A DNA stretch of 64,000 nt. Source: Candidatus Babelota bacterium. GTDB taxonomy: Bacteria; Babelota; Babeliae; Babelales; Vermiphilaceae. Below the pieces are notes generated by a model. The model saw only the letters and a program-made list of their open reading frames with translations, ran no database searches and was not told the DNA's origin. Position numbers and translations under genes: made by a program. The stretch's first letter is position 1, and the number at the start of each line of letters is the position of its first letter. Location: assembly GCA_003963225.1 (NCBI GenBank), contig RXKB01000006.1:1-64000 (forward strand), in the 5' to 3' direction. Below, one piece after another: positions 8,796 through 17,741 of this stretch.

Positions 8796-9365
8796 GTGTA
8801 TTATTTTATTAATTATAAAATGTTTCCTGTCCTTGCAAAACATAAAGCAATCTGGTGGTATACAGGAACAATTTTTGGTTTAGTTTGCTGTTATTTTATT
8901 TGGTTATATGCAATTGATACGTCCATTAAAAATGCGATTATCTTTTATGAAAAAAAGCTAATTGAGCTACAAGCTAAAAAAAATTCTTTCACAACAAAAA
9001 AAAATACTATTTCTTCTTTAATTGAGCAAAAAAATGCACTTGCTTTGGATGTTAAAAGCAGGCAAAAAAAAGTGCTTTTGCTTTGGAGCAGCCCAGAAGA
9101 TATTTTTAGTAGATATGCACTAACTCGTTCTCTAATAATTGATACTGTATCTGTCAATAAGCAGCATATTAGTAAAACAATTGTCAAAAAATCTATTTCA
9201 CTTGCACTACAAGGTCAACTGCACAATATACTTTTATTTTTAGAAGATATTGAAAAAAATAAATCTTTTTCGCTTGAACATTTTTCTTTACATGTAGAAT
9301 CACCAACAAGAGTTCAAATACATTGTTCGTATGTAATACAAAAACTAAAAACCCTTCAACTCTGA
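8796..9365 (+). CDS. PilO-like inner-membrane protein of a type IV pilus or type II secretion system
   Basis: A 189-residue protein starting at GTG, with AAGGAG five bases ahead. A single membrane segment near residues 20-41 is followed by a coiled coil (about 50-90) and a small domain with the pattern SLALQGQLHNILLFLEDIEK. That layout and the last motif match PilO/GspM-type proteins, in which a ferredoxin-like domain pairs with PilN in the alignment complex. Similarity in this family is always weak, so the call rests mostly on architecture. A PilM/PilN-like pair sits far away at 54494-55715 and a PilC-like gene at 37918. Confidence 0.55.
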   Translation: MYYFINYKMFPVLAKHKAIWWYTGTIFGLVCCYFIWLYAIDTSIKNAIIFYEKKLIELQAKKNSFTTKKNTISSLIEQKNALALDVKSRQKKVLLLWSSPEDIFSRYALTRSLIIDTVSVNKQHISKTIVKKSISLALQGQLHNILLFLEDIEKNKSFSLEHFSLHVESPTRVQIHCSYVIQKLKTLQL

Positions 9366-9802
9366 ACAAGCTGAAGGGCTAGGGGGATGAATAATACAGA
9401 TTGATGTACTATTCATAAGGGACATTGTTTATTAATTGGAAACAACTTAACAAGCATAAAATTGTTTGTCAAATAACGTAATAGCTTTTAACAATATCGA
9501 CTATGAATAGTATTTTTAATACAATCAATTAAAAAGCTAGTTGATGCATGTACCAAGACAAAAAACTTGCAGTAAAAAAATATTATCAAGTATAAACTTA
9601 TTTTTTTTTATTGACATTTTTTACATAAAAACGACGGTAATAAAAATTTATTTACAAATATATTTTTTAATAAATGATAGTTTGACATGAATTTAAAATG
9701 TGTTTATTATTGAATTTGTAATTGATTTAAAATTATTATTTCTCCTATAACATGAAAGGCTATTGCGCGTATTATTTTTTACACATTATGAAAGGGTATT
9801 AC
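9366..9802. other. 437-base non-coding gap, possibly with a structured RNA
   Basis: The left part holds several complementary segments: 9352-9358 with 9372-9378, 9426-9431 with a matching AAACAA near 9440, and an 11-bp pair 9407-9417 with 9502-9512. The last pair would close an 84-base interior. No tRNA, riboswitch or known small RNA was recognised. The right part (about 9520-9790) is very AT-rich, with TTGACA at 9611-9616 but no well-spaced -10. Confidence 0.35.
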
Positions 9803-10915
9803 ATGAACAACGCAAGCAATTTTTTCATAAAATCATTACTTACAATCACTAGTCTTCTTTTTACTAATCTAGTTTTTCCTAAAGACAAAAGTACAAATTG
9901 TTCCGGACTCAATGAAAATGTACAAGTGAATGCCCGAAAGGCAGGACATGACATGAAAAAAACAGCTCATCAAATCAAACAAGATGTTTCAACTGGCCAG
10001 CACCACATAAAAGAAGATGTACAGGACATTAAAAAAGACATAAAGAATTCTGGTCACAATATAAAGGAAGACATTAAAGCTCTTGCTCATGATGTCAAAG
10101 AAGGTATTAAAGACACTACACTTCATGTGAAAGAAAAAGTGGGACAAAAAGTTACAGATATTAAACAAGGTATCCAAGCAAAAGCCCAACATATTAAAGA
10201 AGGCGCTAAACAAAAGGCAGATGACGCGCAAAATACACTAGCGAATTTTCAAGAAGAGATGCAAGAAAAAGCATACGTTGCCAAAGAACATATAAACCTT
10301 GGTGCAGCTTTAACTAAAGAGGCGATAAAAGAAAAAGCCCATGACGTTGCCGAAAAAGCAAAAAAAGTTGCTTCTAATGTACAAACAAGTGCAAAAGAAA
10401 AAGCTACGTCTATTGAAGACAATATCAAGAAATCCACAGCAACTGCCCAAGCAAAAGCTCATGATTTAAAAGAAGCGGCAAAAAATGCAACCTCCCAACA
10501 AGGCGATAAGCATCAACATTTGAATACCATCTTAGTTGATTCTAAAAAATCAGAGTCAGCTCAACTGCATGAGTTAGAAGACCACCTTGCACCTATAAAA
10601 AATAGCAAAAAAGAATTAAAAAAAAAAATCAAAATAATTTTAAAGACAGCAAAGACACGAAGAAATCTATTACTTAAAAAATTAACTAAAGATTTACATA
10701 ATTATCAGATGTTACTTGAAGAGCTTATTAAAAAAGGCTTAAGTAAACCTGCGATAGATAACGATCCAAACATAACAATATTAAAAAATGCCATCGAAAC
10801 AACACGTTACGAAATAGCATTTTTGCAGGAAAAATATAATACTATGTGGGCAAAGGCATACCCAAATCTTGCTAAAGTAATATATGGTTCGCAGCGCCTT
10901 AAATGCAAAATATAA
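9803..10915 (+). CDS. exported LEA/apolipoprotein-like amphipathic repeat protein
   Basis: A 370-residue protein with a clear signal peptide (about residues 1-26). It then has about 200 residues of imperfect 11-residue-type repeats built on patterns such as HIKEDV, HDVKEGI, HIKEGA, KAHDVAEKA and KAHDLKEA. These resemble late-embryogenesis-abundant and apolipoprotein helices: Lys/Glu/Ala-rich, amphipathic and free of Cys. The last 100 residues are a basic coiled coil. The frame is open 17 codons further upstream, but the ATG at 9803 has AAAGGG six bases ahead and is followed directly by the signal peptide. Role unknown; LEA-like proteins elsewhere protect membranes or proteins under desiccation or stress. 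The next gene matches its C-terminal part. Confidence 0.7.
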   Translation: MNNASNFFIKSLLTITSLLFTNLVFPKDKSTNCSGLNENVQVNARKAGHDMKKTAHQIKQDVSTGQHHIKEDVQDIKKDIKNSGHNIKEDIKALAHDVKEGIKDTTLHVKEKVGQKVTDIKQGIQAKAQHIKEGAKQKADDAQNTLANFQEEMQEKAYVAKEHINLGAALTKEAIKEKAHDVAEKAKKVASNVQTSAKEKATSIEDNIKKSTATAQAKAHDLKEAAKNATSQQGDKHQHLNTILVDSKKSESAQLHELEDHLAPIKNSKKELKKKIKIILKTAKTRRNLLLKKLTKDLHNYQMLLEELIKKGLSKPAIDNDPNITILKNAIETTRYEIAFLQEKYNTMWAKAYPNLAKVIYGSQRLKCKI

Positions 10916-10973
10916 CAAAGAGATAGGCAAAGGAAACATTCTTCATTTGTTAAATGATCATCTAGGATAGTTT

Positions 10974-11294
10974 ATGAAAAATATACAAAAACTGATATTA
11001 ATATTGATTATTTTTTGTGAAGCAAAAATGGTTTTAACACGTGATCTTAAAGATCAAATTAGTACAGCGACACATAAAGCAAAAAAAGAAACTCATGCTC
11101 TATCAAAAGCAGTTGAAAAAAAGATAAAACAACTGAAAAAAAAGTTAGAAAAAGCCAAATATAGATATGAAAAAAAGTTGCGTAGATTAATTGCAAAAAA
11201 TGTACCCCAAGCTGAATGTGAGAAAAGCAAAGATCTTATTATATTAAAAAAGGAAATTGAGAAAATACAAAACGAGTTGAATAGTTTGAGATAA
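10974..11294 (+). CDS. small exported basic coiled-coil protein
   Basis: A 106-residue protein with a signal-peptide-like N-terminus and a Lys-rich coiled coil. Its second half aligns by eye with the C-terminal domain of the upstream LEA-like protein: both have a basic helix, then a short loop (LIKKGLSKP versus LIAKNVPQA), then ILK...IE...E. It therefore looks like a partial duplication that kept a signal peptide and lost the repeats. AGGATAG precedes the ATG. A terminator follows directly. Confidence 0.62.
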   Translation: MKNIQKLILILIIFCEAKMVLTRDLKDQISTATHKAKKETHALSKAVEKKIKQLKKKLEKAKYRYEKKLRRLIAKNVPQAECEKSKDLIILKKEIEKIQNELNSLR

Positions 11295-11299
11295 ACAAA

Positions 11300-11350
11300 G
11301 TAAACAATAGTAGTACATTAGCTTTTATCTAATGCACTACTATTGTTTAC
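11300..11350 (+). terminator. terminator
   Basis: A long inverted repeat from 11300 to 11350, with one mismatch and an 8-base loop, follows the gene ending at 11294. Confidence 0.75.
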
Positions 11351-11413
11351 ACAACTAATTATCAGTAGCAATAATTAAATAATAACTATTTTATACACAA
11401 AGGGTTAATTTTT

Positions 11414-11839
11414 ATGAATAAAAAAAACAAAATTGTATTATCGCTTATATTTGGTATTGCAATGAACCAAGCTTTTGCTAGTGAAGGTAAGGAAAATAAA
11501 AAACCTGTAGAGCCTATTATTATGCAAAATGCGGCAGAAGGAAAAGAAGCTGTCAAAGATGCAATTAGTACAGAAAAAGAACATGCAACAAAAGCTGCAA
11601 AAGAACAAGCAAGCTCCTACAAAGAAACGTTGTTAAAATATAAAGACGCCGTATCTTACTATGCAGCTGGTATATTTTTAGGCGCTTTTGCAATTGAACA
11701 TTTTAAATTAACAGCCAACAAAGCTTTTATTGTAAAATACGGTTCGTTAGCATTAACAGTTGCTGCATCCGGTTGGGTAATTGCTAAAGGATATACCTAC
11801 TTTTTTGAAGAAGAAGTCGACGAAGAAGATGTGTTTTAA
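11414..11839 (+). CDS. small exported membrane protein with acidic tail
   Basis: A 141-residue protein with a signal peptide ending near NQAFA (residue 22). An amphipathic Ala/Lys/Glu-rich helix follows, then two hydrophobic segments (about residues 80-97 and 108-128) and an acidic C-terminus (EEEVDEEDVF). The amphipathic part resembles the repeat composition of the LEA-like protein upstream, but no clear homology is visible. Function unknown. Confidence 0.6.
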   Translation: MNKKNKIVLSLIFGIAMNQAFASEGKENKKPVEPIIMQNAAEGKEAVKDAISTEKEHATKAAKEQASSYKETLLKYKDAVSYYAAGIFLGAFAIEHFKLTANKAFIVKYGSLALTVAASGWVIAKGYTYFFEEEVDEEDVF

Positions 11840-11862
11840 TTAGCACTTTTTTGACTATTCAA

Positions 11863-11927
11863 AACAAAATAAAACAGATAAAAGGAAAGTGTTATTTTTA
11901 CACTGCTTTTATCTGTTTTATTTTGTT
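11863..11927. terminator. bidirectional terminator overlapping the 3' end of rpe
   Basis: A perfect 22-bp inverted repeat (11863-11884 and 11906-11927) with a 21-base loop. The right arm codes for residues just before the C-terminus of the minus-strand epimerase, and its stop codon (11898-11900) lies in the loop. The element therefore serves both convergent genes and is partly coding. Confidence 0.8.
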
Positions 11928-12608
11928 AACACATAGCTCTAGGTATTGATTTATATTTTTTTCCTGCATTTCATAATTATATTGACACACACTTTTAATA
12001 GCCTCATCACCAAATATTGCAGAAAAAGCAGCTATCATTTCTACGCTTTTATTTTTTAATTGCATAAGGTGACTTAGTGTGACTCCTCCATCAACAGCCA
12101 CCACGCATTTTGGGTTATACTCAACACATAATTGATGAGCATGATCAATTTTATCCCACATATCAGTTAAAAATGGTTGGCCGGAAGCTCCTGGTTGAAC
12201 AGTCATAATAAGAATATGATCTATATCTTTAATATAAGGCAACATTGTAGAAATATCAGTCGCTGGATCTAAAGCAATGCCAAAAGATACGTCATATGTC
12301 TGCTTATATTTTTGTATTTTAGTCCAATCTGTAATTGTTTCTTGATGTACAGAGATAATATACTTATGATTCTTGTTTGTATACAAAGCAAGAATCTTTT
12401 CAGGCTGAGTGACCATGCAATGAAGCCATAAAGTTTTTTTAGTGTAAGCACTAACAACTTTTACTAAAGTAGGTCCCCAACTTAAGTTAAACACAAAATG
12501 AGAGTCCATAATATCAATATGGTACCCATCAACATATGGATCTAATGCTTCTATAATAATCGATAGGTAAGGAACATGAGCTTCGCTCAGCGATGGGTAA
12601 ACCTTCAT
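11898..12608 (-). CDS. rpe: ribulose-phosphate 3-epimerase
   Basis: A 236-residue TIM-barrel enzyme that interconverts ribulose-5-phosphate and xylulose-5-phosphate. Family signatures are plain: HIDIMDSHFV with metal-binding His and Asp near residues 35-42, MTVQPGASGQPF for the phosphate-binding region, and VDGGV with the catalytic Asp. The second signature normally begins MDGHFVPN; here it is MDSHFVFN. Length is normal (about 220-230). It starts at ATG 12608 and shares its terminator with the convergent gene. It supplies xylulose-5-phosphate to the transketolase at 3812. Confidence 0.9.
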   Translation of the reverse strand: MKVYPSLSEAHVPYLSIIIEALDPYVDGYHIDIMDSHFVFNLSWGPTLVKVVSAYTKKTLWLHCMVTQPEKILALYTNKNHKYIISVHQETITDWTKIQKYKQTYDVSFGIALDPATDISTMLPYIKDIDHILIMTVQPGASGQPFLTDMWDKIDHAHQLCVEYNPKCVVAVDGGVTLSHLMQLKNKSVEMIAAFSAIFGDEAIKSVCQYNYEMQEKNINQYLELCVNKIKQIKAV

Positions 12609-12791
12609 ACATACTTTTAATTAATATATTTTTTAATAGTATAGCAAATTTATTACAAGGATACACACGTTGAAAAAATAATATGCATCAAAGTAAAAAA
12701 CTATATTTTAAAAAGATCTGGAATAAAATAATATCTTCGATATTGAGTTAATTGCTGTATAAAATCTTAGTCTTTTACTATCAAAAAAATA

Positions 12792-12819
12792 TTGATGTTT
12801 AATCATTTTATATTATAAT
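12792..12819 (+). promoter_or_regulatory. groESL promoter; 317-base gap upstream of groES
   Basis: TTGATG at 12792-12797 and a perfect TATAAT at 12814-12819 are spaced by 16 bases, about 107 bases before the groES ATG. The rest of the 12609-12925 gap is AT-rich. No CIRCE element (TTAGCACTC with its inverted partner) is present, so HrcA control of the usual kind is not supported. Confidence 0.6.
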
Positions 12820-12925
12820 TGAGGTATAGAGAAAATAGCATAAAATAAAAAAGAAAATATTAAATGCTATTTGTAAATAGTGTAAGGTATCACAATTACT
12901 TATAACTGTAGAAGGAGTCTGTGCT

Positions 12926-13219
12926 ATGTTTGAAAAAATAAAGCCGCTTGGTGATCGTGTCTTAGTCAAAAGAATAGAAGCAAAAAACCAAACTGCATCT
13001 GGTATCTATATTCCAGATGTAGCTCAAACAAAAGGTCAAATGGGAGCAGTGGTTGCTGTTGGCGAAGGCAAAAAAGATCTTACTTCTGGTAAAACTATTC
13101 CTGTGACCGTCCAGTTAAATGATATTGTCTTTTTTGGTCAATATGCAGGTATTGATGCAGGTGATGATCATTTAATTATTAAAGAAGATGAACTCTTGGG
13201 AGTAGTGCAAAAAGGATAG
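12926..13219 (+). CDS. groES: co-chaperonin GroES
   Basis: A 97-residue subunit of the heptameric lid that caps GroEL. The opening IKPLGDRVLVKRIEA, the mobile-loop region with TASGIYIPD, and the ending IIKEDELLGVVQ are characteristic. GAAGGAG lies eight bases before the ATG. groEL follows 53 bases later on the same strand, giving the usual groES-groEL operon ending at the terminator at 14955. Confidence 0.97.
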   Translation: MFEKIKPLGDRVLVKRIEAKNQTASGIYIPDVAQTKGQMGAVVAVGEGKKDLTSGKTIPVTVQLNDIVFFGQYAGIDAGDDHLIIKEDELLGVVQKG

Positions 13220-13269
13220 TGTGCGTTTATGTACTACGTACTTATATAACTTTTTACAAAAGGATTTAA

Positions 13270-14919
<1,650 letters not shown>

Positions 14920-14954
14920 TTATACATTTATCATTGATAACCAACATAAAATTC

Positions 14955-14985
14955 AAAGGGTAGCTTTTAAGAGCTACCCTTTTTT
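14955..14985 (+). terminator. groESL terminator
   Basis: An 11-bp stem (AAAGGGTAGCT with its partner) with a short loop and a T-run, 36 bases after the groEL stop. Confidence 0.9.
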
Positions 14986-15044
14986 ATTGTTCTAAAATTA
15001 ACCAAAAATATTTTTACACCTCATGTGAGCAATCTAAAAATTTA

Positions 15045-15857
15045 TTATAAATTAAATGTAAAAAAAGTATGTTTATCTAACTGCAATAATGGTTTTTTAC
15101 CATCAGATAAACAAGTAACCGGATATTCAAGTGAACTTTTTATATATTGTCGCTCTTCAAATAGATAATCATTAATTTCTGTATTGTTATAGTTGGGGTT
15201 AAGATACTTTATTACATTGACAGGGCAAATATTATTTATTAACGGCCCAAGAGGCGTATTACGCACTATTACATACAAAGATGCGAGTGGGTATATATCT
15301 TTATTTAAATTATAGCCATCCCATTTATTTATTTTAATGTTAACCTGAGCTATATTTAATGAAAAAAAAGTTATTATTTGGTCTCTAATAGCTTCTAAAA
15401 CTTCTTTTTGACTTTTGCCATGATAAAGATCTTTCCAAGAAGTTACTAAGCCATTTGATTGTTCACATATCGTATCGTACAACAATGATTCATTAGTAAA
15501 TAAAAAAACTTTTATTTTACTAGAATCATAGGTTGCAGGAATTTTCTGTTGTATCTTTTTACAAAAGTCCATATAACTTGCATTAAAACTTAAATGGCCC
15601 ACAATAATTTTATCACCATATATAAATATCACACACTGACAGGGCAACATTGGACCAACCATTACCCACTTTCCTTGCTCAACTACTGTAAAAGCATTTT
15701 CGGGTACAAAAGGAATTTTTTTATTTTGTTTCATTATATACTTAAAAGAAAGATAATAAGGGAATAGAAGAGTTTTTAATTCTGCTCCGTGCGTCGCAAA
15801 ACATAACAAGCTGCAAATCCAAATAATACGATTAAAAAAACTATGACTACAATTCAT
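15045..15857 (-). CDS. exported hypothetical protein
   Basis: A 270-residue protein with a probable signal peptide (residues 1-25, ending near ATHGAE). The frame is open to a TTG at 15872, but the ATG at 15857 gives a cleaner signal peptide; no clear ribosome-binding site precedes either. The rest mixes beta and alpha segments with scattered Cys. No family recognised. It is convergent with groEL. Confidence 0.6.
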   Translation of the reverse strand: MNCSHSFFNRIIWICSLLCFATHGAELKTLLFPYYLSFKYIMKQNKKIPFVPENAFTVVEQGKWVMVGPMLPCQCVIFIYGDKIIVGHLSFNASYMDFCKKIQQKIPATYDSSKIKVFLFTNESLLYDTICEQSNGLVTSWKDLYHGKSQKEVLEAIRDQIITFFSLNIAQVNIKINKWDGYNLNKDIYPLASLYVIVRNTPLGPLINNICPVNVIKYLNPNYNNTEINDYLFEERQYIKSSLEYPVTCLSDGKKPLLQLDKHTFFTFNL

Positions 15858-16063
15858 ACATCTTGTTTTCAAAATAATTAAAATATAGATATAGTATACG
15901 TAAAAATTTTTTTTCGACTACACACTATCTAAATAGATAGCATGCATAGCTTTTATATGTTATAAAAAAATTTTTTTATAAGAACATACTATCGATGTTA
16001 GTACGGTTGAAAACAAAAATAAATCCAACAAAACTGTTTTGTAATCAATCATAATATAAATTG

Positions 16064-16765
16064 TTATCTCATAACAATTACATTAACATTTCGCAAACTA
16101 TTTTGTTCTCTTCTATATGAACAGTATTTTTTATTACATATGGTACATCCAGCAAACTGTCTATTGATATTACCTAATGAAATACCACCAACAATCAATT
16201 GCTGCTTTGCGCACGCAGGCAAATCCAAAAAAAATTTTCCTTCTTTTTGAGAAACAAAAGAACATATCTCGACACGTTCCATATTTTTAAAAATATCATA
16301 TACATTATTTTGAATCTCATAACAGCAACTTTTTGCTGAAGGACCAATAAACGCTTGTATATTGTTGAGTTGTACATCATAATTTTTCTGCAAAGCAAAT
16401 AATGCATGTTGTATAACGTCTGCAGCAAGCCCTTTCCAACCAGCATGCACAGCTGCAATCACGCTAACAACAGGATCATAAAGCATAACAGGCGTACAAT
16501 CAGCTGTAAAAACCGCTAATGCTGTACAAATATTATCGGTAATTAAAAAATCGGCATCAACACTTGTTAATGCATTTTGTTTTGTATTTTTATCAACAAT
16601 AACACCTTTGGTACTATGCACTTGGTTTACATAGTAAAGATTGTCTACCATTAAACGGTCAGCAATACTTGTAAAAGATTGTTGACCGTTTAATGGATAA
16701 GTATTTTTATTGATGTTGTCTTGCTCAGTTCCAAAAAAAATATGTACATTTTGATATGCAATCAT
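16064..16765 (-). CDS. pgeF: PgeF/YfiH-family protein (multicopper-oxidase-like laccase domain)
   Basis: A 233-residue protein of the YfiH/LACC1 family. The three expected zinc ligands are visible: H50 in NQVHS, C90 in TADCTPVM and H107 in VHAGWKGL. GPSAKSCCYEI and a late YCSYRR also match. Family members act as purine nucleoside phosphorylases or deaminases, and in E. coli the protein edits peptidoglycan precursors. The frame extends three codons further to a TTG at 16774; the ATG at 16765 was chosen. It lies 14 bases after the stop of the upstream gene at 16780, so coupling is likely. Nucleoside salvage would suit a reduced parasite. Confidence 0.85.
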   Translation of the reverse strand: MIAYQNVHIFFGTEQDNINKNTYPLNGQQSFTSIADRLMVDNLYYVNQVHSTKGVIVDKNTKQNALTSVDADFLITDNICTALAVFTADCTPVMLYDPVVSVIAAVHAGWKGLAADVIQHALFALQKNYDVQLNNIQAFIGPSAKSCCYEIQNNVYDIFKNMERVEICSFVSQKEGKFFLDLPACAKQQLIVGGISLGNINRQFAGCTICNKKYCSYRREQNSLRNVNVIVMR

Positions 16766-16779
16766 ACAGTACAATATAA

Positions 16780-17721
16780 TTAAAAAGCGACTCTACGTTG
16801 TGCAAGATGTAACCGATCTCGCTCAAGTATTTGTAACTGATAACGATTGTCAACAATACTTCTAATACAACGAAGTTGATCAATACATTGGTTTACCCAT
16901 GTAATCATACCTGTATAATTATATGCAACATTATTTCGCGAAAATAACAGATTATTTATGGTGGCTTCAAGGTCTTCTACATACAAAATATAAATAAAAT
17001 TTGTGTATTTATATTTTGTATGAATAATAGAATCAAGATTAGATAATAGATTATATTGATCATATTTATAAAGATTATATACTTCAAAATCAGCAGTATA
17101 TAATTTATTGACCTGCCAACCACATTGCGCAAGATTAAAATAGGATATATGTTTTGTAATATAATCTTTGAGCAATCCTAACTCTTCTTGCACCGAAACT
17201 AACTGTTCAGTCAATACACGCATAGCGCTAAGATTATATCGGTCTTGTTCAGTAAGCACAGCACGCCGTTGTATTTCCTCTATACGTTGTAATAATAATG
17301 ATATATCTTGTTCAAGTTGGCTACAATCTTGCACTACGCTAGAAGGAAAAGGCTGTCCATACCTTGTATCGTTTGTAGATGCAATATCATATAAAAACTG
17401 TTCGGATAGCACCTGTAAAACATCATGTCGAACAGTTTGATTGTATCGATCCCAACGCAAATGTTGTTTGAATAAGCTAATATAATACTCATTATTTTTT
17501 TTTATACTATGCAAATCATGTCTTACCTTATCAATTAATTGCGCATCAGTTAATTTTGTTAGCCAATCTATACCAGCTGCAGTAGCGCCGGCAGCCAGCA
17601 ACACCGTTCCTAACCCAGCGCATGTTTTTGCAAAATCAACTAAGCCAAACCCATGTATTAAATTTGTAGCAAACACAATATATATCATAATTTTTTTGCA
17701 TATATTTTTTTTGTTATACAT
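16780..17721 (-). CDS. exported hypothetical coiled-coil protein
   Basis: A 313-residue protein with a signal-peptide-like N-terminus (about residues 1-25) and an Ala/Gly-rich hydrophobic stretch (about 30-50). Long helical segments, some heptad-like, fill the centre (about 130-190), and the C-terminal half is rich in Tyr and Asn. It lies between the M16 peptidase gene and pgeF on the same strand with gaps of 20 and 14 bases, so the three may form one transcript read from 20522 downwards. Not recognised. Confidence 0.6.
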   Translation of the reverse strand: MYNKKNICKKIMIYIVFATNLIHGFGLVDFAKTCAGLGTVLLAAGATAAGIDWLTKLTDAQLIDKVRHDLHSIKKNNEYYISLFKQHLRWDRYNQTVRHDVLQVLSEQFLYDIASTNDTRYGQPFPSSVVQDCSQLEQDISLLLQRIEEIQRRAVLTEQDRYNLSAMRVLTEQLVSVQEELGLLKDYITKHISYFNLAQCGWQVNKLYTADFEVYNLYKYDQYNLLSNLDSIIHTKYKYTNFIYILYVEDLEATINNLLFSRNNVAYNYTGMITWVNQCIDQLRCIRSIVDNRYQLQILERDRLHLAQRRVAF

Positions 17722-17741
17722 GATTACCTTTCTTAAAAAAA

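Noticed and set aside
12609-12925. CIRCE operator for groESL
   Set aside because: No TTAGCACTC or its inverted partner was found upstream of groES.
15960-15981. 22-bp A/T palindrome (TTATAAAAAAA with its mirror)
   Set aside because: Perfect but composed only of A and T in an AT-rich gap; likely chance or a weak terminator and not placed behind a gene at suitable distance.
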